From Diphasiastrum complanatum (lineage: Eukaryota; Streptophyta; Lycopodiopsida; Lycopodiales; Lycopodiaceae): DNA of 64,000 nt. The stretch is from positions 46,894,191 to 46,958,190 of the forward strand of contig CM055098.1 in the NCBI GenBank assembly GCA_029204225.1, read 5' to 3'. The notes under the pieces were generated by a model. That model searched no databases, was not told where the DNA came from, and saw only the letters and a list, made by a program, of their open reading frames with translations. Positions within the stretch are counted from its first letter, which is position 1. Each line of letters starts with the position of its first letter. Both the position numbers and the translations under genes were made by a program. This document shows, piece after piece, positions 33,111-45,035 of the stretch.

Positions 33111-33850
33111 GTGACTTCTACAAACAATAAATAGATTTGATTGACTTAAAACTCGCAAAGGTCTCACACTTGTATAATCATAGTTCTATCACTCCCTCAC
33201 AAAGCTGAAATGAAGATAAGATGAAGTGAAAACTACTTTCAAACAAATCTTGCCAAGAAATGGATTTGATTGTCTCTAGAAACTCACTAAGGTATCTCTC
33301 TTGTACTATTTCACTCAAATTAGATTTCTAATCCAACAAATGGACTTATAATCTCAGTTCTAGCACTCCCTCACAAAGTTGGAATGAAGATAAGATGATG
33401 TGAAATCTACTTACAATCAAATCTTGCCAATTTTGGCTATTTCTGGACAATAACATGACTAAATCTCCTTCACACTTTTTGATGTATTTTCAAGACCTGT
33501 AAAACAAGTTTACAGGACCTGATTTCAGCCTAGATTAATTATAACTCATGACCCTAAGTCAAATCTAATCAATGGCACTCAATTTTGGTAGCTTATCCTA
33601 AGATTTCCACCAAAAATTACATCAAAAGCTCACAAATTGAATTTCTTTGGATCAAATGAATACCATGCATGAAATGCAAGTCCAGAGGTGCCCACATATG
33701 TGGACAGTACGGACTTGGACCCCTACCAAGTTTGGGATCAAATCTCCTCACCAAAATCAAGATTCTAGCTTGCCCTCTCAATACTAGTTTTTAGCACCAA
33801 AACTTGTTAAAAATGGATTTGCATTAGATCAATGGCTTATGCTCTTGTAT

Positions 33851-33865
33851 TTGGCTCTGATACCA
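33851..33865 (-). other. primer binding site
   Basis: On the minus strand TGGTATCAGAGCCAA directly follows the LTR end. It complements the 3' end of plant initiator methionine tRNA, the usual copia primer. Confidence 0.85.
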
Positions 33866-34569
33866 TGTGAAAGTACTGTACTTTAGGACCATAAATGGAT
33901 CTACAAAAGATCCACAAGAGTGATTGGATGCTTGCTTAACAATCTATCAAAAAACTAGACACAAAAAAGTTGATCTAGATTGGCAGTTTGACAAACAACA
34001 AGCATTAACAATCAAAAGCATTGATCAACATTAAAATCCGCCAAGCCCACACATGTGTACTACAGACTGTAGCACAGCCTTCAAGCTGAGAAACAAGTAG
34101 AAATTGATTTGGTTGCATTTGGATCACAAAAACTCAATGTACATAGTGAACTAGCTTGAGATTGCCAATGAGCTCCAAAAATAGTCTATCTTCTCACTAT
34201 GGGAGCTTGGAATACATAGCAAATTCGACTTCCTTATTAAAGTTAGGTGGATTTCCAACATGTAATAAGGAAGTTAACTCACTCTTCTTGCCCTAAAATG
34301 GAACCCTAGCCTAGATCTTAGAGTTATGCTTGGTAGGTAGCTAGTTGGTCAAATTTTCACCTTAAACTTAGGTGTAGGTCCTATAAAGTAGGGATGACCA
34401 CCAAATAGACATGACCAACTCTGTTGACTTGATCTAACCTACATTAAGAGTGGGTTGCCATGTGGCATTTTGTCCATACATGTGTGGAACCCAATTACGT
34501 ACAAAATTTACACTATTTTTCATGGTTTTTGATCAAGCTAGATTTGCCAATTTTTGGCAATTCTTCACA
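33866..34569 (-). repeat. 5' LTR, full length (704 bp)
   Basis: TG...CA, from TGTGAAGAATTGCC (minus) to TACTTTCACA next to the primer binding site. It is homologous over its whole length to the LTR at 36,639-37,325 in the opposite orientation. Confidence 0.9.
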
Positions 34570-34640
34570 TTGCTAAAGTTGGACTCATTGACTTTCATTA
34601 GAAGAGTTCCAAATCCAAAAAAAGACCCTTTGTAAAGATG

Positions 34641-35575
34641 TTTATTATTTTTTATTGTAACTTTTGAGCTGTAATTTGAAAGTAGGTCATATAGGATGTC
34701 GTTGGAAAGCTCTGATTGATGACTGCTTTCTAATGGTGCAAATATCATCTCCATCATAGCTATAGTTGATAAGTTTTTTTTTTTTCAACTAGCCATAGAC
34801 AATCCTATACACAATCAAAACACATCATTGTCCTTCCTATTACACGATACGTGCATGACGCTATGGTTGAAGTCTTCACTCGTAGCCTTCTTGTGTAGGT
34901 ATATATATAGCCTATCCTTTTGAAACCATATCTTGTGTGAGTGACCATTGTGTAGTGAGTAGCCAATGCTAACAATGTTAATGCTCAATATTGATGTTAT
35001 GAATTTTGAAAGGAAAGAAGACAATTAGTTCTCAAAACATCGTTATAGAGAAGGAGGTAATTTTTCTTTCTACCATCCGCTAGTGACCTTTTTTGGTATT
35101 ATCAACTATCTCATAATGTTGAGAGTAAGATAAATGGAGGCTAAACGCATGGTTTGGTGGTACAACATGGACTTTCAAGGACACTAACTTTTTTTGGGTA
35201 GAAATGCACTTTTGTATTATTATACACTATTTTCAACTAATATTTGACTTGCAATAACTTTTTCACTGTACTTAGGAAGTATGTCATCTAACATATCATT
35301 GGAAAGCGCTAGTCAAGCGCTTTCTAACGCACCAAACTCCGCTGAAATTGGACTTACCACTAAAAATTTATGTCATTTGTGAACTTAAAAAGTTATGATT
35401 AATGAAATTCCCATTTTTTTGACTTGCCATAACTTTTTAGTTGTAGCTTGGAAGTATGCCATCTAACATATCATTGGAAGCGCTCGTCAAGCGCTTTCTA
35501 ACGCACCAAACTTCGTTGAAATTGGACTTACCACGAAAAAGTAATGTCATTTGAAATGTGGACTCCAAACAATTA
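34641..35575. repeat. tandem repeat, 176-bp unit, with hairpin
   Basis: Units at 35,245-35,420 and 35,421-35,575 share ATCTAACATATCATTGGAA and CGCTTTCTAACGCACCAAAC. A third, much diverged copy is at 34,641-34,740. Unit 1 holds a perfect 9-bp stem (GAAAGCGCT, 35,302-35,310; AGCGCTTTC, 35,316-35,324) with a 5-nt loop; unit 2 keeps most of it. Confidence 0.75.
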
Positions 35576-35869
35576 TGAGTAATAAAATCCCCAAAAGGTG
35601 AAATGTACTACCACAAGGTACAATGAAAAATGGGTTCTTTTTTGTACCACCAAACCATTTAGCCTAGACCATTTTCAAAAAACTCATTCTCCAAAAGAGA
35701 TCAGTGAACTAAATACAATATTTTACCTAATAGTTTAGTTAAATAGTATATAACAAATTTTGAGGAGATTGAAGATTAAATATACAATAATGGAGTTGTG
35801 TGTATACTCATGCATATGTTCTTGTCTATTTTCAACACCTTATCATAGGAACAATGGACATGTAGATTG

Positions 35870-36638
35870 TAAATAAATTAATGCAATGCAAATCTAATAA
35901 GGACAAATCAAAGCTAAAATGTTTCTTTTGTGGCAAAAAAGAACATTTTGCTTTTGAGTGCTTCAAGAAGAAGAATTCCAAGAGAAGGACAAGCAAGGCA
36001 ATCTTGTGATTGAGGAGGAGGAGGATGATTGCAATTCATCCTTGATGGCATCTACAACACAAACAACAAGCAAGGATATATGGTGGATTGATAGAGGGGC
36101 TAGCTCCCGCATGGTATCAAAAGGAATATTTTTCTACCTTACTCTCTTATAATGATTCTAAAAAGTTCATATTCACTACGTTCATGATTATCAAAGAGCT
36201 AGCACTCGGGCTTCCCAAATCCATATCCAAGTGTGGAAAGCTTTGTGAGGCTTGTGGTCTATCCAAGACACATAAGCAACCATTCAAGGGATCTATGAAT
36301 AGATCTTCCTCTCCTCTTGATCTTATTCACTCGGATGTATATTAATTTTTACATGAATCTAGTGGTGTATGTAACGTTCATATATGATTGTACAAGATAC
36401 ACATGCATCTATCATTTGTGTAAGAAAATCTTAGTGTATGATTCCTTTATAAAATTTAAATCTCTTTTGGAGGACTTAATGCTAGCATCAAAGTGTTAAG
36501 ATTGATAATGGAGGAGAGTACATCTCCAATAGCTTTAGGGATTTTTGTGAGGCTAATGGCATCAAGAGAGAATTCACATGTACTTACACCCCCCAACAAA
36601 ATGGGGTGTCGAGAGAAAGAATAGATCTTTGTGTGAAT
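35870..36638 (+). pseudogene. copia internal fragment (zinc knuckle to integrase)
   Basis: Reads CFFCGKKEHFAFEC (intact knuckle, 35,918-35,959), a protease start with WWIDRGASS (serine replaced by arginine), then after a deletion the pre-integrase HHCC zone (ELALGLPKSISKCGKLCEAC) and DLIHSDVY. Several frames later TYTPQQNGVS marks the end of the integrase core. It breaks off exactly at the LTR start at 36,639. Related to, but not the same copy as, the element to the right. Confidence 0.75.
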
Positions 36639-37325
36639 TGTGAAAAATTGCCTATGTTCGCAAATCTAGCCATGTAAAATATTGTACATTTTGTCTGTAT
36701 TTTTTGTTTGACACTTGTATGGCCAAAGTGCCACATGGCAATCTACATCTTATGTAGGTTAGCTCGAGTCAAGAGGAGTGGTTGCGTCCATTTGGTAGTG
36801 ATTTCTACTTTGTAGGATCTAGACCTTGATTTATGATGAGATTTCTACCAACCATGCACCTACCAAGCGTGACTCTAGGATCTAAGCTAGGGTTTCATTT
36901 TAGGACAAGAATGTTGAGTCTACTTCCTTATTACATGTTGGATTTTCACCTAACTTAGCACCGGAAAGTGAGTTTTGCTATGTATTCCATGTCTCCATAG
37001 TGAGGATAGATTATTTTGGAGCACATTGGCAACTCGAGTTTCTACTCTCATGTACATTGGTTTTTGATGATCCAAATGAAACCAACACTTTGAAGACTTC
37101 AAACACAGCTTGCAGGCCATACTACAGCCTGTAGTATACGTGTGCCAACTCAAATTCGTGTCTATGATCTGTATTTTCATTATCACTGCCTGTTGTTTGT
37201 GAACCTGCCAACCTAGATCAAGTTTTTGGTAACTAGTTTTCTGATAGATTGGTAAGCAAGCACATAATAACCCTTGTGGATCATTTAAGTTCCATTTTTG
37301 GACCCCAAAGTACTATACTTTCACA
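36639..37325 (+). repeat. 5' LTR (687 bp)
   Basis: TGTGAAAAATTGCC to TACTTTCACA, followed by the primer site. Homologous to 34,569-33,866 in inverted orientation (CTTCCTTATTACATGTTGGA and TCTAAGCTAGGGTT-type words shared). Confidence 0.85.
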
Positions 37326-37340
37326 TGGTATCAAAGCCAA
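37326..37340 (+). other. primer binding site
   Basis: TGGTATCAAAGCCAA, one base different from the initiator-tRNA-complementary site at 33,851-33,865 (minus). Confidence 0.85.
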
Positions 37341-38713
37341 GTACAAGAGCTTTGATCATAGATCCATTCAAATCCATTTTTAGCAGTTTTTGGTGCTAGA
37401 AACTAGTCTTGTAAGGGCGAGCTTGGAGCTAAGTTTTGGTGGTAGGAATTGATCTCAAACTTGGTAGGGGTCAAATTCCATACTATTCTCACATGTGGGA
37501 ACTTCTGAACCTGCATTTAATGCACAATATTGATCTGGTTACCAAAAAGTCAATTTGAGAGATTTTGATGTAATTTTTGGTGGAGATCTTAGGATTATCT
37601 ATCAAGATCATATTTGAATTTGTTTCATGAAATCTAATTAATCTAGGCTGATTTCAAGTCCTATTAAGGTCAAAAACAGGTCTTGAAAGTACAAAGAGAT
37701 TAACTCATTTTTTGTCCAAAAATAGACAAGATTGTCAAGATTTGTTTGAAAGTAGATTTCAATTCATCTTATCTTCATTCCAACTTTGTGAGGGAGTGAT
37801 AAAACTGTGATTATAAGTCCATTTGTTGGATTAGAAAGCAAATTTGAGTTAAACACTGCAAGTGTGAAACCTTTGTGAGTTTCAATTCAAACCAATCTAT
37901 TTTTTTGTGTGTAGAATTCACTAGCAAGATGGGATCTATTGGAGCATACCTTCTAGAAGCTAGTGAGAGATTAAATTCTACTAATTATTACATTTGGAAG
38001 GTTAGGATGGAGTCACTCATGGTGATCCAAGATCTTTATGAGTTTCTGATTGATGATGAAGATGAACCTCTTGTTGGATTATTCTCTTTCTTACCAATCG
38101 ACTAATTGGTTTTAATCTTCATCCATTGTTTATCTAGTTCTGCAGATTTTCCCATTTGTTTACACAGTCTGCAGAATTACAACTGTTTCTACACAGTCTG
38201 CAGAATTACACGGAGTATACAACAGTGTCTCCTTTTCCGCCTGTCAGTAATCCCGTTGAAAAATGCAGCTTCTCTCTTTTCGCATTTTTTGCCTGACAGA
38301 AATCTCATGTAAAATCACAGTGTCGCATTTTTTGCTTTTTCCAAAGAGCCTCAAATATTAAGAAAATGACTCTGGCAAAGTGTGGGGCAACCCTAAAAGA
38401 GATTTAAGGGCACCTTCTCCTTTTTCTCCTTTTTCGCAAAAGTCCGATAGTGTCGCCTGTGGCTGTTCTAGTTCATTTCTACAGAACTACAGTTTTGGTT
38501 CATTTATGCAGATAGAACGTTTATGACCAATTTCACCGCTTATCAGCAATCAATGACAAGGACCGAATGGATGCCAGCTGATCACCAGCCAACTAGCGAT
38601 CGCAATTGATGACCTAATCTCTTAGTATAAATAGTTGTTCATATTCATACAATTTTATCATTTGAAAATCAGAATCATCAGAAGTTAAGATTATTAGAAG
38701 CACTTGAATAGTT

Positions 38714-38863
<150 letters not shown>

Positions 38864-39179
38864 AGCCTGCGAGCTTGAACACTCGAGCATTCTAGCTCAC
38901 TTCTTAGGTTGTTTTAGAGATTGCTATTGCACCACTGCTTATCAGCATTGCGCTTAATTCAGACTTTCATTTTTAGCCGCTCAGAGATAGCATAGAGTAC
39001 GCGACTTCGATCTGCAACGTATTATACTCATTTACTTCTGTTTCGTTTTGAATCCATACTATACTTTATTGCATTCAGCTTCATCTCAGAATGTATGCGT
39101 TTTCTGGAGTTCTTCGTGACTAACTATTTGTTTATCGAAGGACGGTAAAGCTTTCGCGCTTATTATCCTCAATATATCA

Positions 39180-39485
39180 GGTACACAGATTGGACACATA
39201 GTTGAAGCTAAAATGTCAAAAGACGTTTGAGACATTTTGAACTCACTATATGATGTGAGGGACGTAACTACTAAGTTACATCTACGAAGAAAATTCTTCA
39301 CATTCAAAATGTCTGTTGGTGATTCACTTCAGAGTCACATTAACCAATTTAAGAATATCTTGCAACAAATGATTGTTGTTGGATCAGTCATAGACGATCA
39401 AGAAGCAATTATGACATTGCTTTCAAGCTTTCCCTCTACACATGAGAACTGGGTGATGATCATATTGACACACTCAGTTTTTTGA
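39180..39485 (+). pseudogene. gag fragment of the nested copia
   Basis: Frames around 39,190-39,485 read DILNSLYDVRDVTTKLHLRR, FTFKMSVGDSLQSHINQFKN and LLSSFPSTHENWVM, the central part of a UBN2-type copia gag. It is not the same family as the host element's gag. No pol sequence remains. Confidence 0.8.
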
Positions 39486-39958
39486 TTGTCAGGAATCCCG
39501 TTGAAAAATGCAGCTTCTCCTTTTTTGCATCTTTCGCCTGACAAAAATCTCGTGTACAATCATAGTGTTGCATTTTTTGCTTTTTCCAAAGAGCCTCCAA
39601 TGTTAAGAAAATGACTCTGGCAAAGTGTGGGGCAACTCTAAATGAGATTTAAGGGCACCTTCTCCTTTTTCTCCTTTTTCGCGAAAAACCCAATAGTGTT
39701 GCCCGTGGCTATTCTAGTTCATTTTTGCAAAACTAAAATTTTGGTTCATTTATACAAACAGAATGTTTATGGCCAATTTCACCGCTTATCAGCAATCAAT
39801 GACAAGGACCGGATGGATGCCAGCTGATCACTAGGCAACTGGTGATCGCAATTGATGACCTAATCTCTTAGTATAAATAGCTATTCATATTCATACAGTT
39901 TTATCATCTGAAAATCAAAATCATCAGAAGTTAAGATTATCAGAGCATTTGAATAGTT

Positions 39959-39960
<2 letters not shown>

Positions 39961-40019
<59 letters not shown>
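39961..40019. repeat. (CT)n, 59 bp, in the nested 3' LTR
   Basis: Same position in the LTR as the 146-bp tract at 38,715. Confidence 0.95.
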
Positions 40020-40023
<4 letters not shown>

Positions 40024-40979
40024 CTACGAGCTTGAACACTCCTAAGCATTCTAGCTCACTTCTTAGAGTTGTTTTAGAGATTGCTATTGTGCTACTGCTT
40101 ATCAGCATTGCGCTTAATTCAGACTTTCATTTTTAGCCGCCCAGAGATAGCATAGAGTACGCAACTTCAATTCACAACTTATTTTACTCATTTAAGTTTT
40201 CTTTCTAGACACACGAATTATTTTCATTCATTTCTTTTTGAGCTAGACCTATCTTCTGCACAACACTTTTCGACACCTCTAGGTGCACATGAGTTAGCTA
40301 AATAGAAGAGAAGGTCTAGGCTTCCACTTCACTGTGTGAAGATGAATATAAGCAAGGATTTGTTGAGAGAAGTATCAGCTTGTACTAGTGCTAAAGAGGC
40401 TTGGGAGTCTTTAAAGTCAATTTATGAATCTAGTAACACTTCAAGAGTTCTTATGCTTAGAAATCAGATTTTGCCAAGCATGAGAAGAAGTGAGGAGAGT
40501 GCACAACATGACTATGTGCTAAGAATCAAATCTCTAAATAGGGAGTTGGCTTCAATTGGAGAGAAGATTCAGGATGGAGAGCTTGTACAAATTGTCCTTA
40601 ATGGTCTAGGAAGTAGCTTTACAAATTTGGTCTAAAGCTTTGCAATCCAAGACACTTTACCCACTATAGAAAAGTTTCATAGTGTATTAGTGGCTGAAGA
40701 GTGTAGGATATGCACACCAATGCAAGAATGAACTCAATGTCTTTGTAGGATGGTGATGAGAAAGCCAATTTCTCATTCAACGGCAAGAAGAAGCACTTCA
40801 AGGAGACCAAGGAAGAGGATGATGCTTCAAGCTCAAAGGGCAAGATCAAGAACAAGTCCAAGTTCAAATGTTTTTTCTGTGAAAAGAAAAGACATTTTGC
40901 ATCAGAACGTCTCAAGAAGAAGAAGGCACAAGAGAGCAAATAAAGCAACATTGCACATCATGAGGAGGAGGATGAAGAA

Positions 40980-42330
40980 GAATCATCCTTGATGGCTTCC
41001 AACAAACCTCCATCATCCAAGAGCAACACCAATGATTCTTGGTGGATTGATAGTGGGGCTAGCTACCACATGACATATCAAAAAGACATTTTCTCCCTTT
41101 TACTTTCTTACAATGATGTACATAGGTCTATCTATACTGCAAGTAGTCAAGAATGTAAGATAAGTGGAATAGGAACCATTCCATTGTATGTTGGATCATC
41201 CAAAAGGATGGAGTCTTGAGAATGTTCTTTATGTTTTTAAGTTAACCAAGAATATGCTTAGTGTTGGCCAATTAATGGATAATGGCCTTGATGTTCAATT
41301 TAAGCATGGAGTTTCTTCCATCCTAGAAATGATGAATATATAGCTAAAGTCTTTAAGCAAGGTAGATTGTTTAAGCTTGATGCTAATATTGCAATGGAGA
41401 GTGTTAATTTGGCAAAGGTGGAGATATCAAAAGTGGAACTATGGCACAAAAGGTTGGGCCACCCCAACTTCAAAGCCATGGAAACTATGTGTGCAAAGGA
41501 GCTTGCACTCGGCCTCCCCAAGCATTTGTCAAAGTGTGGGAAGATATGTGAAGCATGTAGCCTCTCAAAGGCTCACAAACTACCCTTCTCAAGATCTACA
41601 TCTAGATCAAGCACTCCTCTTGAACTCATCCATTCGAATGTCCATAGCTTTTCACATGAGTCTAATGGTGGTGCCAAGTATTATGAAATCTTCATTGATG
41701 ACTATTCTAGATATTGTTGGATGTACCTCCTGTCTAGCAAATCTATGGTGTATGATTCTTTTGTAAAGCTCAAAACTTTGATAGAAAATTAACTTAGTAC
41801 CAACATCAAGGTATTAAGAAGTGATGATGGAGGTGAATATATCTCCAATAAGTTGATTGACTTTTGTAATTCTAATGGCATAAAGAGAGAGTTGTCATGT
41901 CCATATAGAACCCCTCAACAAAATGGAGTGAGTGAGAGGAGAATAGATCTCTTTGTAAGTGTGCTAAGGCCTTAAGGCTAGATTCTTCTCTATTCAAACC
42001 ATTTTGGGGTGAGGCAATAACTTATGCTAATTATTTGTGCAATAGATTGCCTAACCAAGCCATTGGAGGAATCACACTATTTGAAGCTCCATTCAGAGAG
42101 AAGCCCAATCTCAAGGATCTCAAAGTTTTTGGATCCACTTGCTATGTACACCAATCCTTGGATACAAGGAAGAAGGATGATGCAACCTCCATCAAAAGAA
42201 TCTTTGTGGGATATGGTGGGAATAGCAAAGGTTATAGAGTCTTCAATCCCATCACTAGCAAGGTGATAGTGAGTAGGGATGTTATTTTTTATGAAGGACA
42301 TGCTTGTGATTTGGATGATAATTCTACTAA
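40980..42330 (+). pseudogene. copia protease and integrase
   Basis: Protease: SWWIDSGASYHMTYQKDIFS at about 41,038-41,097, with the normal DSGA. After a frameshift, the pre-integrase zinc zone reads LWHKRLGHPNFKAMETM ... CGKICEACSLSKAHKLPF (41,440-41,590), then the catalytic core with IDDYSRYCWMYLL (first aspartate) and, in another frame, RSDDGGEY (second aspartate) and PQQNGVSER (glutamate region). The C-terminal part (42,035-42,330) has FGSTCYVHQSL and FVGYGGNSKGYRVF. Stops at about 41,792 and frame changes near 41,940 inactivate it. Confidence 0.85.
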
Positions 42331-42539
42331 TCATCTTGATGCCAAGGATCATGCTAGGATGGATGAGGAATTTCCAAGTGAAGAAGAACTTGAGGATCCA
42401 CCTCAAGATGCAAGAACTCCAAGAACTCCAAGAAGATCCACAAGGACAAGGACCAAGCCATTGAGGCTCGCCTATGATCGTCAAGATGATCAAACGGAAG
42501 GCTCGTCATCTTTCACATCTTACACCTTTATTACTTCAA

Positions 42540-44215
42540 TGTTAGATGGGACAACATGCTATGAAGATGCTTGTAAATCTAAGAATTGGATGGATGCTAT
42601 GCAAGTAGAGTATGATGCTCTCATTGAGAATCATACTTGGGATCTTGTGAATCTTCCTCAAGAGAAGAAACCACTTGATTGCCAATGGGTGTTTGAAGTA
42701 TAATAAAGATGGATCAATAAGTAAGCATAAAGCTAGACTTGTAGCAAAAGGGTTTATACAAACCAAAGGCATTGATTATGATGAGACTTTTGCTCTTGTG
42801 GCTAAGCTTGTTACTATCAAGTTGATCATTAGTCTTGCTACAACCTTCAATTGGGAGCTATTCCAACTTGATTTCACAAATGCTTTCCTCAGTGGTTATT
42901 TGGAGCAGGAGATCTACATGAGGCAACTCGAGGCTTCATCAAGGCAAAGCATGAAGGAAAGGTGTGTTTCTTAAAGAAGAGCCTTTATGGGCTCAAGCAA
43001 GCACCTAGAGCATGGTACTCTAGGCTCTTTTCTCATTTCCATCACTTTTGTAATGAGTGCTTATGATCCATCATTGTACATAAGCTTTCATGATGGCAAG
43101 ATCATTATTCTTGTTTTATATGTAGATGACACTATCTTGAGTGATAATGACTAGGAATAGAAGTTAATAGAGGATGTGATTTTAGCTTTATTTGTCAATC
43201 TAAGTATGCACCTAGAGCTTGGTACTCTAGGTTGCAAAACTACCTTTATTCTATTGGTTTTGTGATAAGCTCTTATAAGCCTTCATTGTATGTCAAATGT
43301 AATGATGGCAAGATCATTATTTTGGTTTTATATGTTGATGATATTATTCACACAAGAAATGATCTTGATGGCATAATAGATATCAAGTTAGCTTTGTCTA
43401 GTGGATTTAAGATGGTAGATCTAGGACTTCTTAAGTTCATACTTGGTATGGAAGTCTCTAGAAGAAATGATTTTACTTTCATTCGTCAATCAAAGTATGC
43501 TAATTCCATCTTAGAAAAGTTTGGAATGAAAGATTTTAAAGGTGCACCTCTATGGAGCAAGTTGTGAAAGTTTCTATCGATGGTGATAAAGCATGCTTTG
43601 AGGACATCACACTCTATAGAAAGCTTATTGGCTCCTTGTCATTCGAAAAGTGCCAAAAGAGTGCCTAGATACATCTCATCTACTATAAATTTTGGCACTG
43701 TCTATCAAGAGACTACTTTGTACTTGAGAGCATACTCGGACTCGGATTTTGCAAGTGATAAGATGGATAGAAAATTCATAAGTTCCTTTGCTACATTCCT
43801 ATGTGGAGGAGTTATATCTTGGCTTTACAAAAAGCAAGATACCATCTCTCTATCCTCTTGTGAAGCTGAGTATAAAGCATTGACATCAACCACCAAGGAG
43901 ATTCTATGGATCAAGAGACTTTTGGAGGAGCTTCATGTAATCAAGGCAGAGGAGATTCCATGCATTTATTGTGATAATCAAGCATAACAACAACTTGCCA
44001 ATCCTATCTTCCATGCTCGAACCAAGCACATCGAGATTGCACATCATTTTGTAAGGGAGAAGGTGCAAGCTAAAGAGACCAAGCTTCTTCATGTGTCATC
44101 ATCCGAATGTGTTGTTGATATATTGACTAAACCATTTCCAAATAAATCATATATGAAGTTAAGATATGCATTTGGTGTTGTAGATAGATGTACACTAAAT
44201 TTGCCAAGCTAGATT
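42540..44215 (+). pseudogene. copia RT and RNase H with internal duplication
   Basis: RT begins WMDAMQVEYDALIENHTWDL and WVFEV, shifts frame to KHKARLVAKGFIQ and DYDETFALVAK, and reaches LDFTNAFLSG. Around 43,000-43,150 an APRAWYSR/YVDD segment is present in broken form and is followed by a second copy (43,205-43,567) with VLYVDDIIHTRND intact, LGLLKFILGMEV and QSKYANSILEKF. RNase H follows (AYSDSDFASDK, ISLSSCEAEYKA), with one stop at 43,985, ending in ILTKPFPNKSYMKLR and TAG at about 44,210. Confidence 0.85.
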
Positions 44216-44216
44216 T

Positions 44217-44227
44217 TGAGGAAGAGT
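44217..44227 (+). other. polypurine tract
   Basis: TTGAGGAAGAG right before TGTTGAAATTTTC. Confidence 0.75.
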
Positions 44228-45035
44228 GTTGAAATTTTCAAAATCTAGCCTTTAGATCTAAGTTAACTTGATCCCACATGTGTGAAGCCTATTCCCACGT
44301 GTGGATGGTAGCCATAAATGCATTCAAATTTAGTTAGATAGCAATTATCTTGATTGACACAAGTAAGAATTGCCATTTGGCACCACTTTACTTGTTGATC
44401 AAGCATTCCCAAGTGAATGAGGGATGGTTCCCATGTGTGAGAGGCTGTTCCCACGTGTGTACATACCTGGAAAATATCAATACCTTATCATAGTAGTCAA
44501 TCTTGCAAGCTCCTATAAGTTAGGGAAATTACCTCAAATCAAGCAAAATCATGGTGAGGCAATGGCATCAGCTTAGGAATCAAAGAGATGGGGGCTTATC
44601 TTATATTGATTGGTGGATCTAAGTGATGTGGCATTCCCCACACGTGCCAGACCTGTTGAGTCAACATACCAGGTTGAAATGTACTTGATCTATATACAGA
44701 TCATCATTGTTGTATGAAATTTGATGAGAGATCTTTATTTTGAGACAATAACTTGTCATGTTCACTATTTGTGTTGTGATTTTTTGCGTTGTATGCTATT
44801 TATAGTTAATGAACTTTATTCTCTGCTCACTATTTGTACAATGACAGAGTTTCACACGTGTAAGGACACTCTTGAGTTATATTGATCATTTTACAAGTTC
44901 TTCTTGCTAGGTAGATGCAATTTTTGATCTAGATCAAGATCTAGACATTAGATTTGTGATTGATCAATCTAATTAGCATCCAACACCTCTTGTGGATGAT
45001 TGTAAATCCATTCAAGGTCCAAAAATAAAACAGAC
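44228..45035 (+). repeat. 3' LTR-like block
   Basis: Begins TGTTGAAATTTTCAAAATCT after the polypurine tract. Rich in CCCACGTGTG words (three copies between 44,275 and 44,460). It resembles the 5' LTR only at both ends; the end is not exact. Confidence 0.55.

Larger units (their letters stand above)
31153..34569 (-). mobile_element. Ty1/copia element, antisense, internally deleted, with exact target duplications
   Basis: Both ends are TG...CA LTRs flanked by TTGCT. Read on the minus strand: 5' LTR (34,569-33,866), primer binding site, gag, zinc knuckle, protease end, a deleted integrase region, a C-terminal linker and a polypurine tract, then a short 3' LTR. RT and RNase H are absent. The element is 3.4 kb, roughly half of a full copia. 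Over the 165 bp that both LTRs share I count three differences, so it is not very old. Confidence 0.9.
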
